Positions 43,608 to 56,333 of a stretch of DNA of 64,000 nucleotides are shown one piece after another. A model generated the notes under the pieces. The model saw nothing but the letters and a program-made list of their open reading frames with translations. It had not been told where the DNA came from and made no database searches. Made by a program: the position numbers and the translations under genes. This DNA is from Ceratobasidium sp. AG-K (lineage: Eukaryota; Basidiomycota; Agaricomycetes; Cantharellales; Ceratobasidiaceae), in assembly GCA_037039685.1 (NCBI GenBank), contig JAWNGF010000003.1, positions 3,756,571 to 3,820,570 on the forward strand, given 5' to 3'. How positions within the stretch are numbered: the first letter of the stretch is position 1; the number at the start of each line of letters is the position of its first letter.

Positions 43608-43615
43608 TATATAAA
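43608..43615 (+). promoter_or_regulatory. TATA box of TPR-CHAT copy 3
   Basis: TATATAAA, 100 bp before the ATG at 43708. Confidence 0.5.
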
Positions 43616-43707
43616 CCCGTGGCTCCCCCGTACACAGGGAAATTTTCGCCAACCTCACGAATATATTGAAATTCATACTTGAGGAACGGAAACCTTGTGG
43701 ACTGCAA

Positions 43708-46700
43708 ATGCCTCAGCACGACGAGGATTCAAAGCTGGGTGGTGAACGAAGGTACGAAGTAAAAATACTCAAAGGAAGACTACGCGAAGCTAATCCGTGA
43801 GGAGCCTAGCAAGAGCCCTCAAGAGCTCGATACTATTGCAACTGATGCGATAGGGCCTGTTCCTGGAGGAGATTTGTGTAAGTTCTTTCCATTTGAACCT
43901 CAAGCCCCGATCGCAACTGACATTGTATATATGTATAATGGTATGGCAGGTCCAGGTTGTCCAGTAGAATCTGACACACGTCCAACAAACATCGGGAGCA
44001 CGGAAGGAATACCGAATGAGCTGTCCTCTAATTCTGGTAGTTCGAGTGATGGCGACGGGGAACAGCCAGACGCTGGCGGCGACCCTCAGATCAACTTCAT
44101 GGTGGATTATTTGGTGAATCTGTCACGAGGTGGATCAGAAATAAGGTTCGTGTGAGATCGTTGCCTATACTGCAAACAAACTATCGAGATTGTCTAACGA
44201 AGGAGGAAACCTTAAGGTCAAGAGACACGCTTATTGACGAACTGAGAGAAATGGGCACATTCCTGTTCGATCAATTCGAGACTTCGGGCGTCGTCAAGGA
44301 AGTCAACCAGGCCATTGACTGCCTGGCATCAGCGATCTCACTAATGGTTGATTCTGACGAAAGGAGGTGGAGGACGCTTGGTAACCTCGGATGTGTTTAT
44401 CTAGCTCGATTTGAGCGTCTTGGCAGACTGAGAGATCTAGAGAGGTCAATCGAATGCGGGGCCGAAGGGATCTTGTATGCTCCTGAGGGACACAAAGACA
44501 GGCCAAACTATCTAATAAATCTCGGAAATTCGCACCGAGTTCGGTTTGAAACTCTAGGCGACCTACTGGATCTGAGCAAGGCAATCGAATGCGGAGCCGA
44601 AGCCGTCTCACTTACTCCTGACGATCATCCGGACATGCCGGGGCAACTTAACAATCTTGGAGCCTCGTATTTGGCCCGATTCGGGCGCCTAGGCGAGCTA
44701 GCAGACCTCAACAAGTGTATCGAGTGCAATGCAACGGCTGTTTCGCTCACTCCCGATGGTTACAGAACCAAGCATAACAGGTTCAATAACCTCGGACTCT
44801 CATACATGGCTCGATTTAAGCGTCTAGGCGAGTTGGCAGACCTCGAGATGGGAATTCAGTGCGGTGAAAAAGCTGTTTCAATTACTCCCGACGGTCATGC
44901 TGACAAGCCCACCGTGCTCAAAAATCTTGGACAATCGTACATGGCTCAGTTCGAGCGCTTAGGCAATATACTAGATCTAGACAAGGCAATTGAATGTGTA
45001 GCGGGGGCTGTTTCGCTTACTGATGATGGCCATGCACTTAAACCCAGCATGCTCAATGCCATTGGGAACTCGTACCTGACTCGGTTCGAGCGGCTAGGGG
45101 AGCTGCCAGATCTTGAGAAGGCGATTGGATATCTAGTAGAGGCAGTATCACTCACTCCCGACGGCCACGCGAGCAAGCCGGGATATCTCAACAATCTCGG
45201 AACCTCATATCGAACTCGGTTTGGCCGTCTAGGCGAGCTGTCCAACCTAGAACAAGCCATAGACTATGGAGCAAGAGCCGTGTTAGTTACTCCAGATGGA
45301 CATGCAGAGAAGCCGAGAAGGCTAAACAGCCTTGGACTCTCATATCTAGATAGGTTTGAGCGTCTAGGCAATTTGTTGGACTTGAAAATGGCAATTGACT
45401 ATGGGGAAGCAGCTGTTTCACTTACCCCAGATGGTCACGGGGATATGCCTAAACGGCTCAACAGTCTCGGGAATGCTTACTTTGCTCGATTCGACCGTCT
45501 GGGCGAGTTGCTGGACCTAAGCAAATCGATCGAGTGCAGAGAAAAAGCGGTTTCAATCACACCTGACGGCTACGAAGGCAAGTCTGGGATGCTCAACAAT
45601 CTTGGAATCTCGTATCTATCACGCTTTGAGCGTTTGGGGGGGCTCCCAGATTTAAGCACGTCAATAGAATGCCAAGAACAAGCTGTTTCACTTACACCCA
45701 TTGGTTACGGAGACAGGCCAGGATGGCTCAATACTCTTGGAGGCTCTTATCTGACTCGATTCAAACACCTTGGTGAACTGCCAGCTCTCAACCGGGCAAT
45801 CGAATGTGGCGCAGAATCTGTTTCGCTCACACCTGATAGCTATGCAATCAAACCTTACAGACTCAACAACCTTGCGCTCGCATACATGGGTCGATTCAAG
45901 CGTCTAGGCGAGCTTCCAGATCTTAAGAAGGCAATTGAGTTTAGTGTCAAAGCTGTTTTACTTACCCCCGACGGTCACATTATCAAACCCATCACCCTCG
46001 ACAATCTTGGAACTGCATATCGAGTTCGATATGACCGTCTAGGCGAGTTGTCAGACCTGAAAATGGCAATCGAATATGGGACGAAAGCAGTCGCACTCAC
46101 CCCTGACGGACACGCAGAACAGCCAGAGCGTTTTAATAATCTTGGAAATACATACCTTACTCGGTTTGAACAAGTAGGCAAACTTCCAGACTTGGACAAG
46201 GCAATCGACTATGGGACCAAAGCCGTCGCTCTTACCCCTAGTGGTCACCCTGTCAAACCCACCATGCTTCACAATCTTGGAAATGCACACCGCGCTCGGT
46301 TTAGCCATTCCAGTGAATTGCCGGACTTGGACAAGGCAATCGAGTGTGGAGCACAGACTATTTCACTCACTCCTGATGGCCATTCGGACAAGCCCATTCA
46401 ACTCAAAAACCTCGGAGATTCGTACCGGACCCGGTTTGCTCATTCACATGAGCTTTCGGATCTCCAGGCTGCAATAACCTGTTATAGAAATGCCGCAGAA
46501 TCCTTTACTGGGTCGCCCGCTGACAGGTTCCTTGCATGTCGTAGCTGGGTTGGATTACTATCGGAACACACTACATATTCCCCCTATCCCGCCTATCAGC
46601 GAGCCATGGAGCTGCTTCCGAAGTTGATCTGGCTAGGCACCACCCTTGAACGCCGTTACCGCCTCATATCCGACCTGGGTGACTTTGCCACAGAGGCCGC

Positions 46701-48156
46701 ATCTCATGCCATTAGTACCAATAACCTTCCTGTTGCTCTTGAGTGGCTCGAGGCAGGTCGCTCGATTGTCTGGGGCCAAATTACCCAGCTACGTACACCT
46801 TTTGAGCTGCTTTCTGTCCACAATCCAGGTCTTGCAAGTCGACTCAAGCAAATCGGTCAAGAGCTAGAGTATGCAGGGTCCCGGTCTCCCTCATTTGCCA
46901 CCCTCGAAGCGGACGAGAAGGACCTGGCCAAAGAGGCAAATAACCATATCCAGCTGGCACTCGAATGGGATAAACTTTTGAATGAGGCTCGCACCATTCC
47001 AGGCTTCGAGGACTTTTTATGTTCCCCAGGATTGGCCAAGCTGCTGGGCGCCGCTCGGTCTCACCCCGTTGCCGTTATTAATATCCATCAGACACGTTGT
47101 GACGTCCTGATACTTCAACCAAACAGCAGTACTGTGTCCCATGTGCCTCTACCACGGTTCTCCCCGAAGAGAGCGGCAGCAGTACGCAAACATCTTGCAC
47201 CATTGATAGGATACCGGAGGCCACTTGAAGATCATGAGTATGGTTGGCAAGAAACACCACTCAATGACTTATGGACGGGCGTTGTTAGGCCTGTACTCGA
47301 ATTCCTTGGATACACAGTATGTGTACCGCTAAAAGTGCTGATAATCTCCTGACCAGAGCTGTAGCACAAAAAGCCAATTGACGAACTACCGCAAATCACC
47401 TGGTGTACAACTGGCATGCTTTCGTTCCTCCCACTCCATGCATCCGGACCCTACGACGCATCGGGCGGAAATACCTTTGACCTTGTGATATCGTCATATA
47501 CACCGACGATCAGTGCATTGGTGGAAAGCCAGTCAAAGATTACGAGCTCACAGCGGGGCATTCTGGCTGTTGGCCAAGGGGACGCGCCTGGCTTGACTAG
47601 TTTGCCATTTGTCCGTGCGGAGCTAACAGCTATCAAAAACCGGGCTCGGGGCGAGGTTTACCTGCAGCTCGAAAAGGACGAAGCTACGGTAGAGCAGGTA
47701 TTGGACGCGATGGACAAGTTCAGTTGGGTCCACATGGCGTGCCATGGATCCCAGAATACAAAAGATCCTACTCAGAGCGCCTTTCACCTTTACGACGGGC
47801 GTCTTACCCTTGCGACTATTACCAAGCGGTCCTTTACCAACAAGGGCCTTGCCTTTCTTTCCGCTTGCCAAACTGCCACGGGGGACAAGAGCGTTCCAGA
47901 AGAGGCCGTGCACCTGGCAGCTGGTATGCTGATGGCTGGGTTTCCGAGTGTAATCGCTACGATGTGGAGTATCAGGGACAAGGATGGCCCCGTGGTAGCG
48001 GATAAGGTGTATGCCGAACTTCTGGAAGGGGGGGAGATGGACTTTACCAAATCTGCGCGGGCATTGCACAAGGCAGTAGCGCATTTGCGGGAGCAGGCGG
48101 GTGTGGGAGAGAATGCGATTCATTGTTGGGCGCCATTTATTCATTTTGGATCGTGA
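43708..48156 (+). CDS. TPR-CHAT protein, copy 3
   Basis: Spliced model of 1399 residues in five exons: 43708-43751, 43810-43877, 43950-44145, 44217-47316, 47365-48156; all phases agree. The first 100 residues are acidic and low-complexity (Ser, Gly, Asp, Glu) and probably disordered. Then come 16 TPR-like repeats (about 150-870, consensus LNNLGxSYxxRFxRLGEL), a helical linker with EWLEAGRSIVWGQ, and the CHAT domain with His about 1263 (MACHGSQ) and Cys about 1304 (LSACQTATG). The last intron (47317-47364) is at the same place as in copies 1 and 2. This copy is on the opposite strand, has no ALT neighbour, and its repeats are the most regular of the three. Predicted role: cysteine peptidase gated by the repeat solenoid. 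Partner and substrate unknown. Confidence 0.88.
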
Positions 48157-49229
48157 TTAGACTTGCCCATAGTTATTGCTTTGCCTGCCTACCAGATGAA
48201 ACCCAAACGGGCGAACGCGCTGTTGTTGTGTAAATTGCTAGTGTCGTTGAAATACATCTGTCTCTATGTTGCTATTGCCACATGTGTTAGATCGGACCCT
48301 TGCCTGCGACTCGAGAACAATAACAAAGGCTGCAGCTCCAACCCATACGCGCATATATGCATGTGTACAGGATCTCTTCTACTTACAATAACACATATGC
48401 ACATAAACGAGCGGCAATGCAAACGGATGCGACGCACGCGAATGACGCATCATACGGAAATGCGCATCCATTCCCTTCGGGTGCCCCGGGCGGCGATACG
48501 GAAACGCTCCGTGCGGGCCCGACCCCTCCAACTAGGGACCGATGGCTGCTTGCTCCTCGGAAGCCATAATGAGGTCGGACTAATTACGGAGCGGCGGGGT
48601 TTCTTCAAGTGATTCGTGACCCTCGAGCTTGGGTATATTCGAGGCAATTCTTGACCAAAGGGCGCCCTCGACAGCCAGGAAGATCAGAGAATATAGAGTG
48701 CCTCTCGATATTCGATAAAGATTCCACGTCTCGGCTCGTGTCACTCGTTGCAGTAGCACTGCCTGAACCAAGCAGCTCAAGATCCAAACCGGCGGCCACG
48801 TTAGCCTTGAGAGACCAGGGACGCTGTTCGTCCAGTGTATTTTCGACACGGACGGTCTCAAGGCAATCATAGACCAGAGGTACCCGAGACATGTGGAGCG
48901 GCCGATGGAGGAGGTAGGATCGGAGCGTGGGATGTATCGGTTGGTGTTGTTCGTTCAACCAGGTGCGCAATCATGGGATCTATCGAATGTATTTGTGTGG
49001 GCGTGGGTTGGATGCTGCGTGTTGCTCAGCAGGTATCACGAGCGAGACCAAGCCGAATCTCACCTTCTGGAGGTCAAACCATCTCCAATCTCGACTTGCG
49101 CGCTCCACACAACTCGGCCACCAGAGCCTCGGGACCCGCTTACTGTCAATAGTATCAAGCATATACTGTCTAAAGTGAAAACGACTTGATATCATGGGTT
49201 GATTGATGGCCGTGGACTCGTGATTGTCG
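48157..49229. other. Spacer with a possible EST1/SMG7-like fragment
   Basis: On the minus strand at about 48600-48720 a short frame (FLAVEGALWSRIAS) resembles FLAFEGSFWSGIASRL of the EST1/SMG7-like sequence at 59.7 kb. This suggests a third, much shorter relic. Nothing else seen. Confidence 0.35.
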
Positions 49230-50985
49230 ATCAGTTGCCGATGAAACGCATCGCGATCAAACTGCGTCGGCGTAGCAGTAGGTAGGAATCTCCGAGAGAT
49301 GCGAGTTCCGAGACTCGCGAGAGCATTGTGAGTACGTCCGCGCCAGTTTGGTGAGTCTACGACGAGGGACCAGATTAGGCGTCACCTCCGACTCGACCTA
49401 TTCTGGGGCGTGCTTACCGGCATTTTCCAGTCCACAGAGTGTGCAGTAGCACGACATCCTGCTTGACCTTGCTCTCCAGGTCCTTCGATCCATCACTGTC
49501 GACCACAGTTTTGCTGTTCTTGGCCTTTCCCTTCCCGCCACCGTGGTTCGCTTCTGGATCGTTATCTACGTTCCCGTGCGCCACCTGCACTCTTCGAGTT
49601 CACCATAGGTCTCGGTCCACCTCGAGATACTTGCTCAACTGACTGACCAAGTCGTCTTGAGCGGTTGGAAACGGCTTCCGTACACAAGGGCGCGATGGTA
49701 GTGGAGTGCGGTCCCGAACTAGTCGTATTGGCAGGTATACACAATCGCGAGCGGGTTGAACGAGTTCTCTGCGCCAAGCATGTCAGCCAAGGCAAAAGTA
49801 GAGATGGTGGGAAGACTTGCTGCGGTCAGGGAGCAGAAGCCGGTCTTGGACAGGTAATACCTCTGCCTTGTCGTGCGATTTCTCGCCCCCTTATCCCGCG
49901 AGACCGTTTGCCGCCGGCATCAGGATCGTTCTTGTTTGGATGTTCCATATGGTTTACGATAGCAAAGGGGGGGGGGGGCGAGATGGAAGAGAGATCCAAC
50001 AACGGCAAGGAGCTTTTTGGACTGCTGCCCGTGAGTCTCGGCGATGACAGTGGGGCGACTTTCTGCAGCGCACCGCCGTCCATCCCAATGGCGCCTCGCC
50101 GAGCAAGAGTCTTCCTATTCTTAAAATCGACTATGTTCATCTCGAGGGAAGCCGGAGAATTGTTTGTCTCGATCTATCGGTGAACGCAAACGAGCCTGGA
50201 CACAATCCGGAGCGTTCCTTTGGATGCGAGGAACGGCAAGAACTTTCAGAGCGTTTTCCTGTTTTCGACGACCTCCTCGTCGCTGGCGGTGGATGCTTGG
50301 TCGGGTTCGGTTCGTGCTCGGTAGCGCGTGATGAGAGCATAGGAGGTGTCTGCCCCGAGCGCTGGATTCATCGAGTACGCTTGCCATGACGGGAAAGTCG
50401 AATAGGATTTCCCTGTGTTTCCGCTGAATCCTATTATTGGTCAAGGGCGAGTAATAATAGGGCGAACAGACTCACCGTTTGAACCGTATACCAACCCGAC
50501 GATTCCAAGGATGCCGCCGCTTTGTCTCTTCTCGAAAGCTGGCCATCAAGTCCTTGACCTCACTACATAATCAACCATGTGAGCTGCCCGTCGTCGAGAG
50601 TTGGCGGGACGCAGCGTAATGATTTGGATGGGTCAACGACCGTGGTCGGCCTGTCGTCGGTTCATTGTCGGAGTGGGCGGTGGGATAGTTGACCAGGTTT
50701 CCAGAGTGAATCCAACGACACTGCTAGGTTGCCTCGAAACAATCACACTCGAATGCCACGGCGCGAGGAAGACAGTATGAGGGGAGGACATAGATGCAGC
50801 CAGTACGAGGAGAAGAGGTCGGGACCTGGCTATCCAACGAGAGCATTGCGGTTAGCGAGCGAACGGGGCCTCGCAGAATGGGGAAGCGGAACCTCGTCGC
50901 ACAGACAAACACCCTCGCTCTGACGGTACCTGGGCAATCCTGCGGTCCAGAATCCTTGGAACGCGCAAATTCCATCGCCTAGGAG
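49230..50985 (-). pseudogene. EST1/SMG7-like pseudogene, 5' half (copy 1)
   Basis: Parallel to the sequence at 58.7-60.5 kb over its whole length. Recognisable segments: DTSYALITRYRART (N-terminal EST1 helix), MNIVDFKNRKTLARRGAIG, and KQDVVLLHTLWTGKC followed by a similarly placed intron. It is broken: a TGA directly after VVENRKTL, a TGA after EVDRDLW (CGA in the other copy), and several frame changes. Sequence similarity stops near 49230, so the 3' half is missing. It lies head-to-head with NACHT-WD40 gene 1, in the same arrangement as the second copy and receptor 2. Confidence 0.7.
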
Positions 50986-51415
50986 CCCAAGGCCTCGAGT
51001 CTCCCACGCCCGGGCTCCCATGATTCACCGCTTGTCCTCCTCGATCCGCAACACTTAAGGCATTCTTACAAGCTGGTTATGCAGTGTAAAGTTGACCAAC
51101 GAGATACGATGTGGGATAAGGGGTCTGAGTGTGGTGGTCGATCATGAACGAATCAGCGCTTATGGCCGATCACAAACTCCAATCCTGCCAGCAGACACCA
51201 CGATGAATGGTAGAGTAATGTTTCGCGGTTGAACAGCACCAAGGGGTATTTTTCGTTCGCGTTGCTTGTGAGCAATCTAGGAACGGCTATCGTCGACAGA
51301 CAATGTGTATCAACAAATACCAAGAGTGGAAGCTGCGACAATTGCCTAAATGAGCGATAGTATTTAAAATCTAACCGAGTATGGCGCTTGGGCTGTCCCC
51401 TTGACCTCGTCAACC

Positions 51416-54400
51416 ATGGCATCCTCACCTTCCGGAAAGTCGAAGTCACCAGGCATAAAAGAACGAATGAAGCATGGATTTAGCCGCTTTAAGACGCCAT
51501 TCCAACGCTCCTCCTCAGATCCTGGAGGTTCCCCTAGTCCAGCGGCCAACCCTCGTCCCTCCATTTCCAACCCGCCCGCACCCTCGAGTCCGCTGCCTGT
51601 CGCGCAATCCGCACTCTCACCCCCGGCAGTACCCACTACTCAAAACCAATCAGCTATATCGCTACTGAGTCCGAACCCCGGGCTTGCGTACCCTCCATCC
51701 ATCGCGAGCGCCAAACCCAGCATCGCGCATGAAATTGGGCAAGCAGCTGCCAGCGGCTTGAGCTCGGCCCTCCAAGCGCTGAAGATTAGTGCACAAGCGT
51801 TTACACCGTTGGCCCCTGTCGTTGACGAACTATTGTCGGTTCTGGACATCGTGAAGGTACGGTATACCCAGATCGGGATCTATGGGTGGGAGCTAATGCG
51901 GTTTCAGGACTCGACAAAGAATCAAGAGGAATACGATGAGCTCACATCACGGCTTACTAAAATGGTCGAGACAATACAGGGATATATGGGCAAGCTCACC
52001 TCCGAAGACCAAAAGGGTAGCGCCGCACGCATACTTAGGTCAGCGTTAGTCATCGCGGTTCAGAGACATATCCTGATTTGGGCTGGAGCTCGATCCAAGC
52101 GGAACTGGGACACATCCAACAACAGCAAAGTCGTTCCAAGGGGAGACGCATGCTCCAGACGAACAAGGACCAGGACGATGTGATCAAGCACTATCGACAG
52201 GTCGAGGCGCTATTCCAACAGCTATAGGTAGGTTCCCGCTCTGACTGGTGCGCGACCTGCTGGTAACGCGAGTCTAGAACGATATCAGCCTCAGAACGTG
52301 GGAGGAAATCAGTAAAGAACGCGTGGTGGGTCCAGTATATCAACATACCATCGTGAATTGTATTTACGCTTTAGGTCGCAGACATCACTCCTCCAAAGGC
52401 TCTCTACGGTCGATGATGCACAATACGACTCGGCTTACTCGACAACCATCAAGCGTCGTGGATGTACGGCAAAGACTCGCGAAAAGGTTCAGGAAGAGCT
52501 TCATGACTGGATACGAGATCCCAACGGCGCCAAGATCTACTGGATGAATGGCATGGCCGGAACCGGGAAAACTACGATCGCATACAGCCTGTGCGAGTGG
52601 CTCGAGGAGAACCAACGGCTGGGTGGCAGCTTCTTTTGCTCTCGCGTGTCATCCTCATGCCGAAACGTCAACTTAATAATACCCACCATCGCATATCAGC
52701 TTGCACGATATTCGCCGGGGTTTCGTTCAGCGCTGTGTCAGGTTCTGGACAGTAACCCAGATGATGGGAAACGTAACGTCGTGAAGCAGTTCGAGAAGTT
52801 GCTACAGGATCCAATGAAAACGGCAGGGGACACGATACCGGGAGGGGGGGTGATCGTAATCGATGCGCTCGACGAGTGTGAGGATGACTATAGCGTACGG
52901 CTTATCCTTGGAACCCTCTTGAAACTAGGATCAAACCTTCCAGTCAAGTTTTTCATAACCAGTCGACCTGAGGCCGGGATCCGAGATAAAATGCTATCAC
53001 CGGGCGGATATTCACCAGCAATTCTACAACTTCATGACATTGAGCAGTCGATCGTCGAGGAAGATATCAAGAAGTACCTCATTGAAGCCTTTGAGGAGAT
53101 GACCCCACCCCCATCCCACGATCAGATTGATCAACTAGCCAGGCTAGCGGGAAAACTGTTCATCTACGCTGCAACTGTGGTACGACACGTCCTACCTGGC
53201 AAAGGGCCCGGTAACCCAGCTGCACGGCTGAAAGCAGTGTTAGACACAAACCATCGCAAGACTCAAAAGAAACAAGCAACCCAGAGATACAAACATCTCG
53301 ACGACTTGTACAGCGCTGTTCTCAAAGCCGCTTTTGGTGAAGGCGGCGATGAAGAGGAAATCAAAGTAATGCAACTCGTGCTTTGGACAGCGGTATGCGC
53401 CAAGGAACCCATGACAGTCCCAACTCTGTCGGCGTTACTATCCACCTCCGAGGAGGAGGTGTCATCCGCGTTGCAACCACTACTATCGGTGCTGCATGTA
53501 TCAGAGTCTAGCGGCCTTGTATCCACGTTGCATGCATCGTTCCCAGACTATATGCTCGATCACTCACGCTCCGGAATGTTTCAGTGTGATGAGGCAGCTC
53601 ATAACTACTTCATCGCGGATCGTTGCCTGGATGTAATGAAAGAGCAGCTTCGGTTCAACATCTGCAACCTGGAGTCCTCCTTTGTGTTTGACAGTGATGT
53701 AGCCGACTTGCAGGAACGGATCGGTGCCAATATCTCCTCGCCGCTATTCTACGCATGCCGGTACTGGGGCGAACACCTGTCTCACGGATCGGATGTCACT
53801 ACACTATGTGACAAGCTGGCTGAATTCTTTAGCCTTCGGCTCCTCTTCTGGCTGGAGGTTCTCAATGTGAAACAACGCATCGTAGAGGGCGTGTCAGTCC
53901 TGAGCCAAGTAGAGACATGGTTAACAGTGAGCACATCGGAATAGCCAATTAAAGGTACATGCTGAGGTTGTATGATAGTCTACACAAGCACCAAAATGCA
54001 TTCAAGAGCAAGCGAACGATGCACGTGCTTTTATGGCGCGATTCGTTGCCAGCGCGTGCGGGAGGAGTACACCGCATATATACATTTCAGCGGTTCCACT
54101 ATCTCCAAAGTCAAGCTTAGTATATAGATGCTACCAGAAACAGATGCAGGGATTATTGCGGGTGAAGGGAACGGCAATGGAACAGCGGCAACATGCGGCG
54201 CAAGCGACGTGGGCTACTAATTCAACGGTTCTTTCTCTTGCGGTCTCACGAGACGGAACGCGTATCGTCACTGGCTCAAATGACAACACCATCCGAGTGT
54301 GGGACGCACGTACCGGCGACGTCGTAGCTGGGCCGTTTCAGGGGCATACAGACTCGGTCAACTCGGTTGGGTTCTCTCCCGACGGCACGCGTATCGTCTC

Positions 54401-56333
54401 TGGCTCTTATGACAAGACCATCCGAGTGTGGGACGCACGTACCGGCGACGTCGTAGCTGGGCCGTTTCAGGGGCATACAGACTGGGTCAACTCGGTTGGG
54501 TTCTCTCCCGACGGCACGCGTATCGTCTCTGGCTCAGATGACAAGACCATCCGAGTGTGGGACGCACGTACCGGCGACGTCGTAGCTGGGCCGTTTCAGG
54601 GGCATACATCCTGGGTCAACTCGGTTGGGTTCTCTCCCGACGGCACGCGTATCGTCTCTGGCTCAGATGACAAGACCATCCGAGTGTGGGACGCACGTAC
54701 CGGCGACGTCGTAGCTGGGCCGTTTCAGGGGCATACATCCTGGGTCAACTCGGTTGGGTTCTCTCCCGACGGCACGCGTATCGTCTCTGGCTCAAATGAC
54801 AAGACCATCCGAGTGTGGGACGCACGTACCGGCGACGTCGTAGCTGGGCCGTTTCAGGGGCATACATCCTGGGTCAACTCGGTTGGGTTCTCTCCCGACG
54901 GCACGCGTATCGTCTCTGGCTCTTCTGACAACACCATCCGAGTGTGGGACGCACGTACCGGCGACGTCGTAGCTGGGCCGTTGAAGGGGCATACATCCTG
55001 GGTCAACTCGGTTGGGTTCTCTCCCGACGGCACGCGTATCGTCTCTGGCTCAAGGGACAAGACCATCCGAGTGTGGGACGCACGTACCGGCGACGTCGTA
55101 GCTGGGCCGTTTCAGGGGCATACATCCTGGGTCAACTCGGTTGGGTTCTCTCCCGACGGCACGCGTATCGTCTCTGGCTCTTCTGACAACACCATCCGAG
55201 TGTGGGACGCACGTACCGGCGACGTCGTAGCTGGGCCGTTTCAGGGGCATACATGGCCGGTCAAGTCGGTTGGGTTCTCTCCCGACGGCACGCGTATCGT
55301 CTCTGGCTCAAATGACAACACCATCCGAGTGTGGGACGCACGTACCGGCGACGTCGTAGCTGGGCCGTTTCAGGGGCATACATCCTCGGTCTTGTCGGTT
55401 GGGTTCTCTCCCGACGGCACGCGTATCGTCTCTGGCTCTTCTGACAACACCATCCGAGTGTGGGACGCACGTACCGGCGACGTCGTAGCTGGGCCGTTTC
55501 AGGGGCATACATCCTGGGTCAACTCGGTTGGGTTCTCTCCCGACGGCACGCGTATCGTCTCTGGCTCTTCTGACAACACCATCCGAGTGTGGGACGCACG
55601 TACCGGCGACGTCGTAGCTGGGCCGTTTCAGGGGCATACATCCTGGGTCAACTCGGTTGGGTTCTCTCCCGACGGCACGCGTATCGTCTCTGGCTCAGAT
55701 GACAAGACCATCCGAGTGTGGGACGCACGTACCGGCGACGTCGTAGCTGGGCCATTTCAGGGGCATACAGACTCGGTCTTGTCGGTTGGGTTCTCTCCCG
55801 ACGGCACGCGTATCGTCTCTGGCTCTTATGACAACACCATCCGAGTGTGGGACGCGCGTACCGGCGACGTCGTAGCTGGGCCGTTTCAGGGGCATACATC
55901 CTGGGTCAACTCGGTTGGGTTCTCTCCCGACGGCACGCGTATCGTTTCTGGCTCGCATGATCGATCTATTTGGGTGTCTGACTATCTGACCACACTCGAA
56001 CGCGACAAGGTATGTCTCTAGTATCTGTTTCGTCACCCCACTCTAACCACCCAACAGTTCTCTGACGAATCCATTCTCCTCTCGTCGAGTAGCCGTATTT
56101 CTGCCTCAGATCTTGAACCTGGACTTCCTCTCCGCTATCTGCGCTTTCAGGTTCACCCTGATGGGTGGGTCATGTCGGGTCATTTGCCACTCTTCTGGGT
56201 CCCTCCCGACCTTCGTCCGTACGTGCCTGATCCCAGCTGCTCCTTAGTCATCAGTCCTCTAGGTGCTATCTCCATTGACTATCATCAGCTCGTCACGGGT
56301 GAGCGGTGGCACGAGTGCTATGTTTCCATATAG
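51416..56333 (+). CDS. NACHT-WD40 NLR-like receptor 1, with an in-frame stop at codon 237
   Basis: Fungal NLR (STAND) protein: nucleotide-switch receptor of the HET-E/NWD type, linked in other fungi to heterokaryon incompatibility and programmed cell death. Seven exons: 51416-51856, 51908-52038, 52089-52227, 52278-52325, 52382-53926, 53979-56009, 56058-56333; total 1536 codons. The N-terminus is Ser/Pro-rich then helical. NACHT: P-loop GMAGTGKTT at about 310, Walker B VIVIDALDEC at about 410, sensor region FFITSRPE. Then a helical domain, 14 WD40 repeats, and a C-terminal FWVPPDLR and GERWHECYV segment. The last codon of exon 3 is TAG (52225-52227), where receptor 2 has CAG; all else is open. 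Exon 3 also uses a weak GGAG acceptor. Either a recent pseudogene, a readthrough gene, or alternatively spliced. Confidence 0.85.
54226..55980 (+). repeat. 129-bp tandem repeat array encoding 14 WD40 repeats
   Basis: Fourteen units of exactly 129 bp (43 residues), at steps of 129 from 54261 to 55938. Units 2-13 are nearly identical at DNA level. Differences cluster in two places: the two or three residues after VSGS (such as YDK, DDK, NDN, SDN, RDK) and the residues after GHT (DSVNS, DWVNS, SWVNS, WPVKS, SSVLS, DSVLS). First and last units are more diverged. One unit has PLKGH in place of PFQGH. Confidence 0.97.

Noticed and set aside
44152..47352. TPR-CHAT copy 3 as two separate genes split near 47350
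   Set aside because: The 48-nt intron 47317-47364 joins the frames in phase, and copies 1 and 2 have an intron at the same position.
43708..48156. Bacterial origin of the TPR-CHAT genes by recent transfer
   Set aside because: All copies have typical fungal introns and base composition like the neighbours, so any transfer would be ancient; the window gives no evidence for it.
54226..55980. CRISPR-like regular repeats
   Set aside because: Units are contiguous coding WD40 repeats with no unique spacers, in a eukaryotic genome.
54276..56036. Long minus-strand open frames across the WD40 array (repeating PSYDVAGTCVPHSD)
   Set aside because: They are mirror frames of the 129-bp coding repeat. 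The unit length is a multiple of three, so any open antisense frame is repeated; there is no independent evidence of coding.
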